A program made the position numbers and the translations under genes. Source: an uncultured Geobacteraceae bacterium (GTDB lineage: Bacteria; Desulfobacterota; Desulfuromonadia; Geobacterales; Pseudopelobacteraceae). Taken from it: a stretch of 64,000 bases of DNA. Positions within the stretch are counted from its first letter, which is position 1; the number at the start of each line of letters is the position of its first letter. Positions 19,163-26,852 of the stretch are shown here, piece by piece. A model generated the notes under the pieces. That model saw only the letters and a program-made list of their open reading frames with translations. It had not been told where the DNA came from and searched no databases. Location: assembly GCA_903862245.1 (NCBI GenBank), contig CAIOXL010000016.1, positions 1 to 64,000 on the forward strand. Reading direction: 5' to 3'.

Positions 19163-19768
19163 CTACCCCAGCTTCAACTCATCCAGGGATAGCCGGTAGC
19201 CCGGAAGAAGCTTCTCAAGGAAGTAGACCACCTCGGGAAGGCTGCTGGCAGACAGCTGTTCAAAATGTTCTGCTTCGGCACGGCGGAACTCGTGATTTCC
19301 ACTCTTTCCTTCCTCAATACATTTCGTCAATGCGGCAATTTTGTCGGCAGCCTTCACCAGCTTTACGTACTCTTCCTGATCATCAAAAAAGAACAACGGC
19401 TCGTACTCACTGGCCAACTCAGGCGGCAGCATCGCGAGGAGCTTCCTGCGCGCCGTATCCTCTAGCTGGTGGAATGACTGTTTGAAATCAGGATTGAAAT
19501 GTTTGACCGGCGTCGGCATATCTCCGGTAAAAATTTCGCTGGCATCATGAAATATTCCGTACAGTGCCGCACGTGAAGCGTCAAGCGTGCCATTAAAATA
19601 GGTATTGCGGACCATAGCCAATGCATGCGCAATAACAGCAACATCAAGACTATGTTCCTGAATATTTTCCGGCACGGTGTTGCGCATCAGCCCCCAGCGA
19701 CTGATGTAGCGCATACGCGATAGAAACGCGAAAAAATCATACTGCTCCGTGGTTGCAGCTTCTTTCAT
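19163..19768 (-). CDS. yfbR: 5'-deoxynucleotidase, HD domain (YfbR-like)
   Basis: Removes the 5' phosphate from deoxyribonucleoside monophosphates. The 201-residue protein has the HD-domain metal ligands in EHSL (38-41) and HDASE (74-78), and close YfbR wording such as SRWGLMRNTVPENIQEHS and TGDMPTPVKHF. The E. coli enzyme is 199 residues. Its ATG lies two bases after the dgt stop, so the two dNTP-catabolic enzymes form one transcription unit. Confidence 0.92.
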   Translation of the reverse strand: MKEAATTEQYDFFAFLSRMRYISRWGLMRNTVPENIQEHSLDVAVIAHALAMVRNTYFNGTLDASRAALYGIFHDASEIFTGDMPTPVKHFNPDFKQSFHQLEDTARRKLLAMLPPELASEYEPLFFFDDQEEYVKLVKAADKIAALTKCIEEGKSGNHEFRRAEAEHFEQLSASSLPEVVYFLEKLLPGYRLSLDELKLG

Positions 19769-19770
19769 TG

Positions 19771-20913
19771 TTACACTCTTTCGTACGGCTCAAATAGCCG
19801 CTTATATTCGTCCAGCGCGAATCGATCGGTCATACCGGCAATGTAATCACAGACCACTCTATGAAGCCCGAAACGTTCCAGACGCAACTGATATTTCGGC
19901 GGGAGCAGATTTGGATAGTGCAGGTATGTTTCGAAAAGACGGGTAATAAAGATTTCTGCTTTTACCCGCATTTTGTCTACCTTGTAATGGCGGTACAGGT
20001 TTTGGAACAGAAAGCTCTTGAGCGCCAGATTCTGTTCGGTGATATCATCAGCAAAATGAACCACGGTACGGTTCTGGCACCGAAGATCATCCAGTGAAAC
20101 TATGCCCAGTTTTTCAATATTCGCTGATGAAGTTGTACAGATATCGGTGATCAGCAAGCCTATCAGCGCACTGATTGTCTGGTAGACGAGACGTTTGTCG
20201 TCAATAGCGGGGTGTTTTTTGCGCACACTGGAACAGACCTCGCGCCACAGATCTACCTGTTCCAGCATATCGAGTGTTATGTAACCCGATTTAAGACCGT
20301 CATCGATATCATGGTTATTGTATGCAATCTCGTCGGCATAGTTAATTATCTGCCCCTCAATTGAGGGGACTGTGCCCGGAAGGAATTCTGCCATTATTTC
20401 GCTGGCGGCATCATACGGTGTTGAATGTTTTATTATTCCTTCGCGCACTTCCCAGGTAAGATTTAGGCCGTTGAATCCCGGATATCTCTCCTCAAGTTCT
20501 TCAACAACTCGAAAAGATTGCATATTATGTTCGAATCCGCCAAAACCCTGCATCAGTTTATTCAGAACGGTTTCACCGGTATGCCCGAACGGCGTGTGCC
20601 CCAGATCATGGGATAACGCCAGTGCTTCGGTTAGTTCTTCATTTAACCGGAGTTTGCGGGCAATGGCCCTTCCTATCTGCGCGACCTCAAGAGAGTGTGT
20701 CAAACGGGTACGATAATAATCTCCTTCATGATTTACAAAGACCTGCGTTTTATACTCAAGCCGCCTGAACGCTGCACAATGAATAATACGATCCCTGTCA
20801 CGCTCAAATGCCGGACGATTGTCCCGATGCTCTTCCGGGTGTTTTCGGCCACGTGAAGCGGCACTGGTACAGGCGTACCCCGCAAGGTCATTTCGTTCAG
20901 TTGACTGATTCAT
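19771..20913 (-). CDS. dgt: deoxyguanosinetriphosphate triphosphohydrolase-like protein
   Basis: HD-domain enzyme that splits dNTPs into deoxynucleoside and triphosphate. The 380-residue protein has metal ligands in THSLEVAQ (H73), HDLGH (102-106) and FGH (H111), plus the family opener RDRDRIIHCAAFRRLEYKTQ. It belongs to the shorter, type 2 group (about 350-380 residues) rather than the 505-residue E. coli Dgt, so substrate range may be broad. AGGTGA precedes the ATG. It is followed two bases later by yfbR. Confidence 0.92.
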   Translation of the reverse strand: MNQSTERNDLAGYACTSAASRGRKHPEEHRDNRPAFERDRDRIIHCAAFRRLEYKTQVFVNHEGDYYRTRLTHSLEVAQIGRAIARKLRLNEELTEALALSHDLGHTPFGHTGETVLNKLMQGFGGFEHNMQSFRVVEELEERYPGFNGLNLTWEVREGIIKHSTPYDAASEIMAEFLPGTVPSIEGQIINYADEIAYNNHDIDDGLKSGYITLDMLEQVDLWREVCSSVRKKHPAIDDKRLVYQTISALIGLLITDICTTSSANIEKLGIVSLDDLRCQNRTVVHFADDITEQNLALKSFLFQNLYRHYKVDKMRVKAEIFITRLFETYLHYPNLLPPKYQLRLERFGLHRVVCDYIAGMTDRFALDEYKRLFEPYERV

Positions 20914-20955
20914 TCATCACCTGTTCTCCACCATGATTTAGGCCGCAAACGCTGC

Positions 20956-21441
20956 TCAAAGATTGGAACCGTGAGACTTCTTAGAGTGTTGTTTCTTGCC
21001 GCTCCCTTTTTTTTTGGCCGTTCCTGCGATCCGTAAGACATCCGGCAACTGCATCTTCCAGACACCTTCCTGATATGTTAGCCTGAATTCGCGGGTAGCC
21101 GAGGAGGCGGAACCGGCAGTGCCCTCTAACCCGATTTTGGCATATATCGTTGCTTCCAGGCCGTTTTCATCCACGACCCTGAAGTTTTCCATTTTTTGCC
21201 AGCAGCAGGCGGGGCGGGTTGTTGACCCGCGCATTTTTTTCACGAATGTTTCGCGAGAGGTAGTACCACGGGTCGCTAACTGTTCAAAGAGTTGTTCATA
21301 TCGCCCCGCACGCCAGATATCAAGCGTGTCTGACATCGATTTTTCGATGAGGAATTCTGTTTCAGAAGCACCCCCTGCCCCGGCACCAACCAGAATGAAC
21401 AGCATTGCAACAGAAGCTGCAAACCAAGACCTGATATCCAT
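20956..21441 (-). CDS. secreted or periplasmic protein of unknown function
   Basis: A 161-residue protein beginning with a typical signal peptide (MDIRSW, then a hydrophobic run ending GAGAGGAS at about residue 25). The mature part contains a beta-rich segment (about 100-140) that could be a small NTF2/cystatin-like fold, two adjacent Cys, and a strongly basic Lys/Ser/His tail. I do not recognise the family. The ATG at 21441 has GGGGAG nine bases upstream, which decides it against an in-frame ATG 19 codons earlier. It lies upstream of dgt on the same strand, 42 bases apart. Confidence 0.6.
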   Translation of the reverse strand: MDIRSWFAASVAMLFILVGAGAGGASETEFLIEKSMSDTLDIWRAGRYEQLFEQLATRGTTSRETFVKKMRGSTTRPACCWQKMENFRVVDENGLEATIYAKIGLEGTAGSASSATREFRLTYQEGVWKMQLPDVLRIAGTAKKKGSGKKQHSKKSHGSNL

Positions 21442-21654
21442 AAGCGCACTCCCCCGAAAAAATGAGCGTATCCTAGTGGAAATGACAATTGTGCGCAACT
21501 TCTAAAACGGGTTCCTCGACCAGATATTTTATAAGAGATTTTCACGATAATGGAAATGCGGCATTAATTTGAACTGGTGGTGATGTACGGGAGAGAAACG
21601 ACAAGAGACGCAGGGGCTATGGTTGCAACCACCCGCATCTCTCATCTACTTAAC

Positions 21655-22674
21655 CTAAAGCGTTCTGCCGTCCACCTCTGCGAACAACCGCAGTTTCTGC
21701 ATCATCACCTCGAATTTGGCCGGTTTCAGTGACTGGGCGCCGTCTGAGGAGGCGTGTTCCGGATCCGGGTGAACCTCGACGATCAATCCGTCAGCACCCG
21801 CTGCCGCTGCTGCATAGCACATGGGGGCCACATAATGATGATTACCGGTGCCATGGGAGGGATCGATGATAATCGGCAGATGGGTTTTACCTTTGAGAAC
21901 CGGAATTGCTGACAAATCAAGAGTGTTGCGAGTCGCGGTTTCAAACGTGCGTATTCCCCGTTCACAGAGGATGACAAGCTGGTTTCCCTCGCTCATGATA
22001 TATTCGGCACTCATAAGAAGTTCTTGGATCGTCATTGCCATGCCCCGTTTCAGCAACACCGGCTTTCCGAGCTGACCGACTTTCTTCAGCAGCGCGAAGT
22101 TTTGTGAATTGCGGGCCCCAATCTGCAGAATATCGGCGTAATCGGCAACCATTTCGGCAGTTTCAGGGTTAATGACCTCCGTTACGAAGGGGAGACCGGT
22201 CAGTTCACGTGCCTTGGCCAACAGCCTCAATCCTTCTTCCTCAAGCCCCTGAAAAGAATACGGTGATGTGCGCGGTTTGAATGCGCCACCCCGGAGTATA
22301 TGAGCACCGGCCTTTTTCACGGCAAGAGCGGATTCAAGAATCTGTTCTTCGCTCTCAACTGAGCAGGGGCCGGCCATTACGATCATCTGTGTGCCGCCAA
22401 TAACAACGTTGTCACTTATCCGCACCACACTCGACTCCTTTTTCACCTCAAGTGAAGCCAGCTTGTAGGGTTGCAGAATCGGAACAACATTTTCCACACC
22501 ATGGAGCGACTCCAGAGCCTGCAGAGCTGACTTGCCGCGCTCATCGCCGATTGCCCCGATCACGTCACGCGTGGTTCCATGAATCACATGCGACGTATAG
22601 CCCAGCTCTTTGATCCGCCTGAGAACTTCATCCCTGTCTCTTACTGCCGCCCCCGCCTTCATTACTATAATCAT
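21655..22674 (-). CDS. aroF: 3-deoxy-7-phosphoheptulonate synthase (DAHP synthase)
   Basis: Condenses phosphoenolpyruvate with erythrose 4-phosphate, the first step of aromatic synthesis. The 339-residue protein belongs to the AroA-I-beta group: an N-terminal ferredoxin-like regulatory domain (about 1-70), then the TIM barrel with [40 protein letters not shown] and DPSHGTGN. The frame is open 26 codons further upstream but the ATG at 22674, after AAGGA, gives the usual beginning MIIVMKAGA. Upstream lie a 13-bp hairpin, an intrinsic terminator and an aromatic-rich leader peptide, so transcription is probably set by attenuation. Divergent from trpE. Confidence 0.95.
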   Translation of the reverse strand: MIIVMKAGAAVRDRDEVLRRIKELGYTSHVIHGTTRDVIGAIGDERGKSALQALESLHGVENVVPILQPYKLASLEVKKESSVVRISDNVVIGGTQMIVMAGPCSVESEEQILESALAVKKAGAHILRGGAFKPRTSPYSFQGLEEEGLRLLAKARELTGLPFVTEVINPETAEMVADYADILQIGARNSQNFALLKKVGQLGKPVLLKRGMAMTIQELLMSAEYIMSEGNQLVILCERGIRTFETATRNTLDLSAIPVLKGKTHLPIIIDPSHGTGNHHYVAPMCYAAAAAGADGLIVEVHPDPEHASSDGAQSLKPAKFEVMMQKLRLFAEVDGRTL

Positions 22675-22695
22675 TTCCTGATCCTTTCCCACAAA

Positions 22696-22730
22696 CAGCC
22701 AAGGCCGGAAGTTCCTCCCGGCCTTGGCTG
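22696..22730 (-). repeat. perfect 13-bp inverted repeat in the aroF leader
   Basis: CAGCCAAGGCCGG (22696-22708) and its exact complement (22718-22730) flank a nine-base loop, ending 22 bases before the aroF start codon. No T run follows on the aroF strand, so it is not a terminator. It may protect the 5' end of the read-through mRNA or be a protein-binding stem; that is inference. Confidence 0.75.
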
Positions 22731-22750
22731 AACTGAAAACAACAGACAGC

Positions 22751-22783
22751 AAAAAACCGGGGAGACTCGCGTCTGCCCCGGTT
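22751..22783 (-). terminator. attenuator terminator upstream of aroF
   Basis: On the aroF strand an 8-bp stem (AACCGGGG with CCCCGGTT) plus four more pairs (AGAC with GTCT) across a one-base bulge encloses a GCGA loop and is followed by six T. It lies 26 bases after the leader-peptide stop and about 80 before aroF. Its 5' arm can instead pair with codons 22-25 of the leader peptide, forming the antiterminator. Confidence 0.85.
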
Positions 22784-22809
22784 CGTGGTTTGTGTATTAG
22801 CTTCCTCGC

Positions 22810-22896
22810 TTACACCTCTACCCGGGCAGACGGTCTGAAATAAAAACCGTACCAAAAGATAAAATCAAAAGCGATGCGGAAACTGTGTGCGTTCAT
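22810..22896 (-). CDS. aroF leader peptide, rich in Phe/Tyr/Trp
   Basis: A 28-codon reading frame whose residues 6-20 include six Phe, two Tyr and one Trp (core FDFIFWYGFYF). This composition is typical of attenuation leaders such as pheL. The aromatic codons sit just before a segment (22824-22832, codons 22-25) complementary to the 5' arm of the downstream terminator. A ribosome stalled at codons 10-16 would leave that segment free to pair, preventing termination; a ribosome reaching the stop would cover it. The ATG at 22896 has no Shine-Dalgarno; an in-frame ATG at 22914 with AGGG upstream would give 34 codons. Confidence 0.82.
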   Translation of the reverse strand: MNAHSFRIAFDFIFWYGFYFRPSARVEV

Positions 22897-22904
22897 AGGT
22901 AGGT

Positions 22905-22934
22905 ACTTAACCATATGGGCAGCCCTGTTGTCAA
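22905..22934 (-). promoter_or_regulatory. candidate promoter for the aroF leader transcript
   Basis: A perfect TTGACA (22929-22934) and a weak TTAAGT (22905-22910) are 18 bases apart on the minus strand. If used, transcription would begin within a few bases of the leader ATG at 22896, giving a nearly leaderless peptide mRNA. The -10 is poor, so a promoter further upstream is possible. Confidence 0.4.
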
Positions 22935-22965
22935 GGGGGTAATGATGATGTATGTCCGGCTGAAC

Positions 22966-22994
22966 TTGACTCTCTGCAGAGCCTGTGTTAGCTT
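22966..22994 (+). promoter_or_regulatory. candidate promoter of trpE
   Basis: TTGACT (22966-22971) and TAGCTT (22989-22994) are 17 bases apart, 30 bases before the trpE ATG. The -10 is weak. Confidence 0.35.
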
Positions 22995-23024
22995 TTTCCC
23001 TGATATTACAGACAGGGGTACTAC

Positions 23025-24500
23025 ATGTTTTTCCCACCATGCGATACATTTTATGCGCTTGCCGAAAAAGGTAATCTGATTCCGGTCTATCGGGAAATCA
23101 TGGCAGACATGGATACACCCGTATCTGCGTTCAGAAAACTTGACGACGGCCATTTTTCATACCTGCTTGAAAGTATTGAAGGGGGTGAAAAATGGGGGCG
23201 CTACAGCTTTCTTGGCTCTGCACCATCGGTGGTCATTCGTTCAAAGGGGAATACGGTTGAAACAATTTCAGACGGAATATCTGTCTGTCAGGAATCGCCA
23301 GATCCGCTTGCATGCATAAAAGAGCTACTTGCTCAGTACACGCCGGTTGAGGTTGATGGACTCCCCCGTTTTTTTGGTGGTGCAGTCGGCTATCTTGGCT
23401 ATGATATGGTTCGACATTTCGAATCGCTTCCGTCGAATAAACCTGCACTGCTTGATGCCTATGATTCGTATTTTCTTATAACAGACTCCATCGTCATTTT
23501 CGACACCATGCGTCAAAAAATAAAAGTGGTTTCAAATGCCCACATAACAGCTGACATATCACCAGCCGAGGCATATGCCCGGGCTGTTGAAAAAATAGAC
23601 GCCATCATTCTCCAGTTGCGTGCTCCGCTGCCACATTCGAAAGGTTCAATTCCGAAAAAGCCGGTTCAATTTATTTCCAACATCTCCCGTACAAGCTTTG
23701 AGGATGCGGTCGAGAAAGCTAAAAAATATGTAACGTCGGGCGACATAATTCAGGTTGTACTCTCGCAACGGTTCAGCGGCGAACTCACCGCCGACCCGCT
23801 TGATATTTACCGGGTGTTGAGGACGCTCAACCCATCACCGTACATGTTCTTTCTTCGCCTTGACGACACGATAATCGCCGGTGCTTCTCCTGAGGTCATG
23901 GTTCGCAAAGAGGGTGAGCAGGTCGAGTTACGCCCGATAGCCGGGACGCGCCCCAGGGGAGCAACACCTACGGACGACGAGAAACTCGCAGAGGAACTGC
24001 TTGATGATCCAAAGGAACGTGCAGAGCATGTCATGCTTGTGGATCTTGGCAGAAATGATCTGGGACGCGTCTGCACAACCGGTTCTGTCAGCGTCTCGGA
24101 ATTAATGCTCATTGAGCGTTACTCTCACGTCATGCATATTGTTTCAAACGTTCAGGGACAATTGCTGCCCGACCGGGATGCCTTTGATCTGGTGAGAGCA
24201 ACGTTTCCTGCAGGGACCTTGTCTGGCGCACCAAAAATCCGGGCAATGCAGATAATAGACGAGCTTGAACCGGTTCGCCGGGAGGTATATGGGGGGGCGG
24301 TCGGCTATTTTTCTTTTTCAGGAAACATGGATCTCGCCATTACAATCCGCACTCTGGTGATTAAGGATGGGAAGGTTCACCTGCAGGCGGGAGCCGGAAT
24401 AGTCGCCGATTCCGATCCGGCCGCAGAATGGCAGGAAACTGTCAACAAGGGAATGGCTGTCATGCGGGCGGTGGAAATAGCTGAGAGGGGCTTGATATAA
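23025..24500 (+). CDS. trpE: anthranilate synthase component I
   Basis: Makes anthranilate from chorismate using ammonia delivered by TrpG, the first step of tryptophan synthesis. The 491-residue protein has the N-terminal regulatory domain with the tryptophan-binding motif LLES (47-50) and the chorismate-binding C-terminal domain with [31 protein letters not shown] and [11 protein letters not shown]. The LLES motif and length favour TrpE over PabB. trpG follows after one base. The remaining trp genes are not in the window. Divergent from the aroF leader. Confidence 0.95.
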   Translation: MFFPPCDTFYALAEKGNLIPVYREIMADMDTPVSAFRKLDDGHFSYLLESIEGGEKWGRYSFLGSAPSVVIRSKGNTVETISDGISVCQESPDPLACIKELLAQYTPVEVDGLPRFFGGAVGYLGYDMVRHFESLPSNKPALLDAYDSYFLITDSIVIFDTMRQKIKVVSNAHITADISPAEAYARAVEKIDAIILQLRAPLPHSKGSIPKKPVQFISNISRTSFEDAVEKAKKYVTSGDIIQVVLSQRFSGELTADPLDIYRVLRTLNPSPYMFFLRLDDTIIAGASPEVMVRKEGEQVELRPIAGTRPRGATPTDDEKLAEELLDDPKERAEHVMLVDLGRNDLGRVCTTGSVSVSELMLIERYSHVMHIVSNVQGQLLPDRDAFDLVRATFPAGTLSGAPKIRAMQIIDELEPVRREVYGGAVGYFSFSGNMDLAITIRTLVIKDGKVHLQAGAGIVADSDPAAEWQETVNKGMAVMRAVEIAERGLI

Positions 24501-24501
24501 A

Positions 24502-25074
24502 ATGCTTTTGATGATTGATAACTATGATTCATTCACATTCAACATTGTCCAATATTTTGCACAACTGGGCGAGAGCGTACAGGTACACCGCAATGACAAA
24601 ATCTCGCTTGAAGAGATAGAGGCGCTGAATCCCGAGCGACTTGTTATTTCTCCCGGCCCCTGTTCTCCGGAAGAAGCCGGAATTTCAGTTTCAGCAATCA
24701 AACACTTTGCCGGAAAAATCCCCATACTTGGGGTCTGCCTCGGGCACCAGTCTATTGGGTACGCATTTGGCGGCAAAGTGCTTCAAAGCGCATCACTCAT
24801 GCACGGCAAAACTTCGCCTATTTTTCACAACAACCTTGAATTGTTTGCCGATCTGCCGAACCCTTTTCTGGCTACTCGCTATCATTCCTTAATTGTAGAC
24901 AGCCCTTCGCTCCCGGAGTGTCTGGAAGTAACAGCATGGGTAGAGAATGGTGAAATCATGGGGCTGCGTCACAAAGAACTGCCGATCTGGGGAGTGCAGT
25001 TCCATCCTGAATCGATTTTGACTGAACGAGGCATGGACGTATTCAGGAATTTTTTGGTCATAACAGGCCGCTGA
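24502..25074 (+). CDS. trpG: anthranilate synthase component II, glutamine amidotransferase
   Basis: Class I glutamine amidotransferase that feeds ammonia to TrpE. The 190-residue protein has the triad C79 (GVCLGHQS), H168 and E170 (HPES), with the opener [11 protein letters not shown]. Relatives can also serve PabB in folate synthesis; with no separate pabA in sight, a shared role is possible. It begins one base after the trpE stop. Confidence 0.94.
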   Translation: MLLMIDNYDSFTFNIVQYFAQLGESVQVHRNDKISLEEIEALNPERLVISPGPCSPEEAGISVSAIKHFAGKIPILGVCLGHQSIGYAFGGKVLQSASLMHGKTSPIFHNNLELFADLPNPFLATRYHSLIVDSPSLPECLEVTAWVENGEIMGLRHKELPIWGVQFHPESILTERGMDVFRNFLVITGR

Positions 25075-25120
25075 CTCCCGGGGTCCTCTCGAAACAGTCT
25101 GGTATACCGCCATTTTTCCG

Positions 25121-25150
25121 TTGACTTTTCTTAGCAGTAATTGCTAGAGT
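25121..25150 (+). promoter_or_regulatory. candidate promoter of the PxxKW protein gene
   Basis: TTGACT (25121-25126), an 18-base spacer ending in TGC, and TAGAGT (25145-25150) form a promoter-like pair with an extended -10, some 38 bases before the start codon. Confidence 0.5.
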
Positions 25151-25187
25151 GACTATTCAATTAAGAATAAATTCAGGAGGAAGAAGC

Positions 25188-25481
25188 ATGAAGTGTCAGA
25201 CCGTACTTGCAGGTACCGAGTGTACCTTTTGGGGAAAACAGGGGTGCATATTTCCAGATGGTTCCTGCCAGACTATTGCCGAAAATTGTGAAGGGTGCGA
25301 GCGCGTTGTGGCCGGAAGCATTGGCCAGGTCTGTAGCGCATATCCTGCTCCAGCGAAGAAATGGATCGGCGGAATCTGCAACTTTGCCTCCCACGTAAAA
25401 ATTGAAATCAAGGTTGATGACGCAAAAGTCAACCCGCTCAAGGCATCAAAAAAAGCTGCCGGTGCCAAGAAGAAGAAATAA
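25188..25481 (+). CDS. PxxKW-family cysteine-rich protein
   Basis: A 97-residue protein with eight Cys (C3, C12, C20, C27, C34, C37, C49, C64), the defining PAKKW at 55-59, and a Lys/Ala-rich tail. Small proteins with this pattern are known from Desulfuromonadota and relatives; their function is unknown. The Cys spacing suggests metal or iron-sulfur binding, but no standard ferredoxin motif is present. The ATG at 25188 has AGGAGG seven bases upstream, an unusually strong site. It has its own promoter-like and terminator sequences, so it is likely monocistronic and well expressed. Confidence 0.85.
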   Translation: MKCQTVLAGTECTFWGKQGCIFPDGSCQTIAENCEGCERVVAGSIGQVCSAYPAPAKKWIGGICNFASHVKIEIKVDDAKVNPLKASKKAAGAKKKK

Positions 25482-25510
25482 TACCGTTACGTATTGCGAT
25501 AGTATTAATC

Positions 25511-25543
25511 AAAGGGGGAATTTCATTCCCCCTTTTTTATTTT
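25511..25543 (+). terminator. intrinsic terminator after the PxxKW gene
   Basis: An 11-bp stem (AAAGGGGGAAT with ATTCCCCCTTT) around a three-base loop, followed by more T. It ends before the Nudix gene. Confidence 0.88.
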
Positions 25544-25556
25544 CGGAGGTACCCGT

Positions 25557-26003
25557 ATGGCGTTTGCCACCCTCACCTGCCCTTCCTGCAGATCAACTGT
25601 CAGACAGTACAAGAACCCGTTCCCTACTGTAGATATAATCATAGAGATGGAAAGTGGCATTATACTGATAGAGAGGAAGAACGAACCGTTGGGGTGGGCT
25701 TTGCCGGGGGGATTTGTAGACTATGGTGAGTCACTTGAATCTGCTGCGATTCGGGAGGCGCGGGAAGAAACATCTCTGGAAATTTCAAACCTGCGATTAG
25801 TGGGATGCTATTCCGACCCACATCGTGACGCCCGGATGCATACCATTTCAACAGTGTATGCCGCAACGGGACACGGTATTCCTCACGCTGCTGATGATGC
25901 GATGAATCTGGCCATCTTCAGCTTGGATTCACTGCCTGGGCAACTCTGTTTTGACCATGCCCGCATCATTGCAGAATATGCAGCGACGAGAGCCCACTGT
26001 TAA
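25557..26003 (+). CDS. Nudix hydrolase
   Basis: Hydrolyses a nucleoside diphosphate linked to another moiety. The 148-residue protein has a Nudix box at about 52-74 (GFVDYGE, then REAREE); the usual glycine after EE is replaced by Ser. A short N-terminal CPSC (8-11) recalls the zinc-ribbon half of NADH-pyrophosphatase-like or ADP-ribose-type Nudix proteins but its partner pair is absent. The exact substrate is unknown. GGAGG is nine bases upstream of the ATG. It follows a terminator, and it is convergent with mqnA. Confidence 0.88.
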   Translation: MAFATLTCPSCRSTVRQYKNPFPTVDIIIEMESGIILIERKNEPLGWALPGGFVDYGESLESAAIREAREETSLEISNLRLVGCYSDPHRDARMHTISTVYAATGHGIPHAADDAMNLAIFSLDSLPGQLCFDHARIIAEYAATRAHC

Positions 26004-26027
26004 ATACGACCTCACTTCGGAAAACTG

Positions 26028-26852
26028 TCAGTCCCGTGGTGAGGTAAAATGCAACACCGGAACAGCATCAATCAGACGACATTCAAAACACTTGGTGTAA
26101 TAAAGCATCAAACCGGCTTGAGCCCCCTGGTCAAGCTGATATGAAATACTATCCCGCCAGTACGCCAGCAATCGGTCCCGCCCCATCCAGTCGATCTCTT
26201 TCGTATGTGTCAGAATTTCATCAAGATGGCCGGGTACCGCTTCTTTTGCTTTAATCAACTGGTGTGCCAGATTTTTCAGTTCCGCCCCTTCCGCTACCTC
26301 ATTTCGACAGAGCCAAAGAGCGAAAACAAACGGGAGACCGGTCCATGTGTGCCACAATTCCCCGAGGTCATACACGAATACATCGGGTTTTTCCAAGGAT
26401 CTTCGTAACGCTGAATCACCGATAAGAAGAATTGCAGATGAATCACCGTCCATGCAAGTTGAACCTGCACGTGTAACTTCATAGGTGCATGAACAGGAAA
26501 ATCGCTTGGCAAGAAGTATTTTCAGCAGGTTGACTGAGGTGGCCGATTCGGAACTGAGCAGAATTTTACGGTTATCCAACTGATCAATGGGAACTCTGGA
26601 GAAGAGCAGCACGCTTGCGACCGCACCGATGCTCGAAATGGAAAGTTCCGGCATAATTTTGTAGCGCTCAGGGTGATAGGCATATTCAATGGAGGACGAA
26701 GGGCACACATCAATTTCACCCTCCAGAAGCATCTGATTCAACTTGGCCGGGACTCCTCGAACAAACTCATACCCCGTACAGGGAAAATATTTTCGCAGCA
26801 TATGGAACAGCGGAGTACAGTTTGCGTACTCAATTTGGCCGATTTTCAACAT
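26028..26852 (-). CDS. mqnA: chorismate dehydratase MqnA (futalosine menaquinone pathway)
   Basis: Converts chorismate to 3-enolpyruvylbenzoate, the first step of the futalosine route to menaquinone. The 274-residue protein has the MqnA/MqnD substrate-binding fold with the family opener IGQIEYANCTPLF, the stretch GEIDVCPSSSIEYA, and the GLPFVFALWL run. The ATG at 26852 overlaps the tolC stop by one base (TGATG); a TTG one codon upstream is possible. Menaquinone is the main quinone for anaerobic respiration. The other mqn genes are not in the window. Confidence 0.88.
   Translation of the reverse strand: MLKIGQIEYANCTPLFHMLRKYFPCTGYEFVRGVPAKLNQMLLEGEIDVCPSSSIEYAYHPERYKIMPELSISSIGAVASVLLFSRVPIDQLDNRKILLSSESATSVNLLKILLAKRFSCSCTYEVTRAGSTCMDGDSSAILLIGDSALRRSLEKPDVFVYDLGELWHTWTGLPFVFALWLCRNEVAEGAELKNLAHQLIKAKEAVPGHLDEILTHTKEIDWMGRDRLLAYWRDSISYQLDQGAQAGLMLYYTKCFECRLIDAVPVLHFTSPRD

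Noticed and set aside
22810-23049. A 79-codon minus-strand frame reaching across the trpE start
   Set aside because: Only its last 28 (or 34) codons are reported, as the leader peptide; the upstream part runs antisense through the trpE start and has no support.
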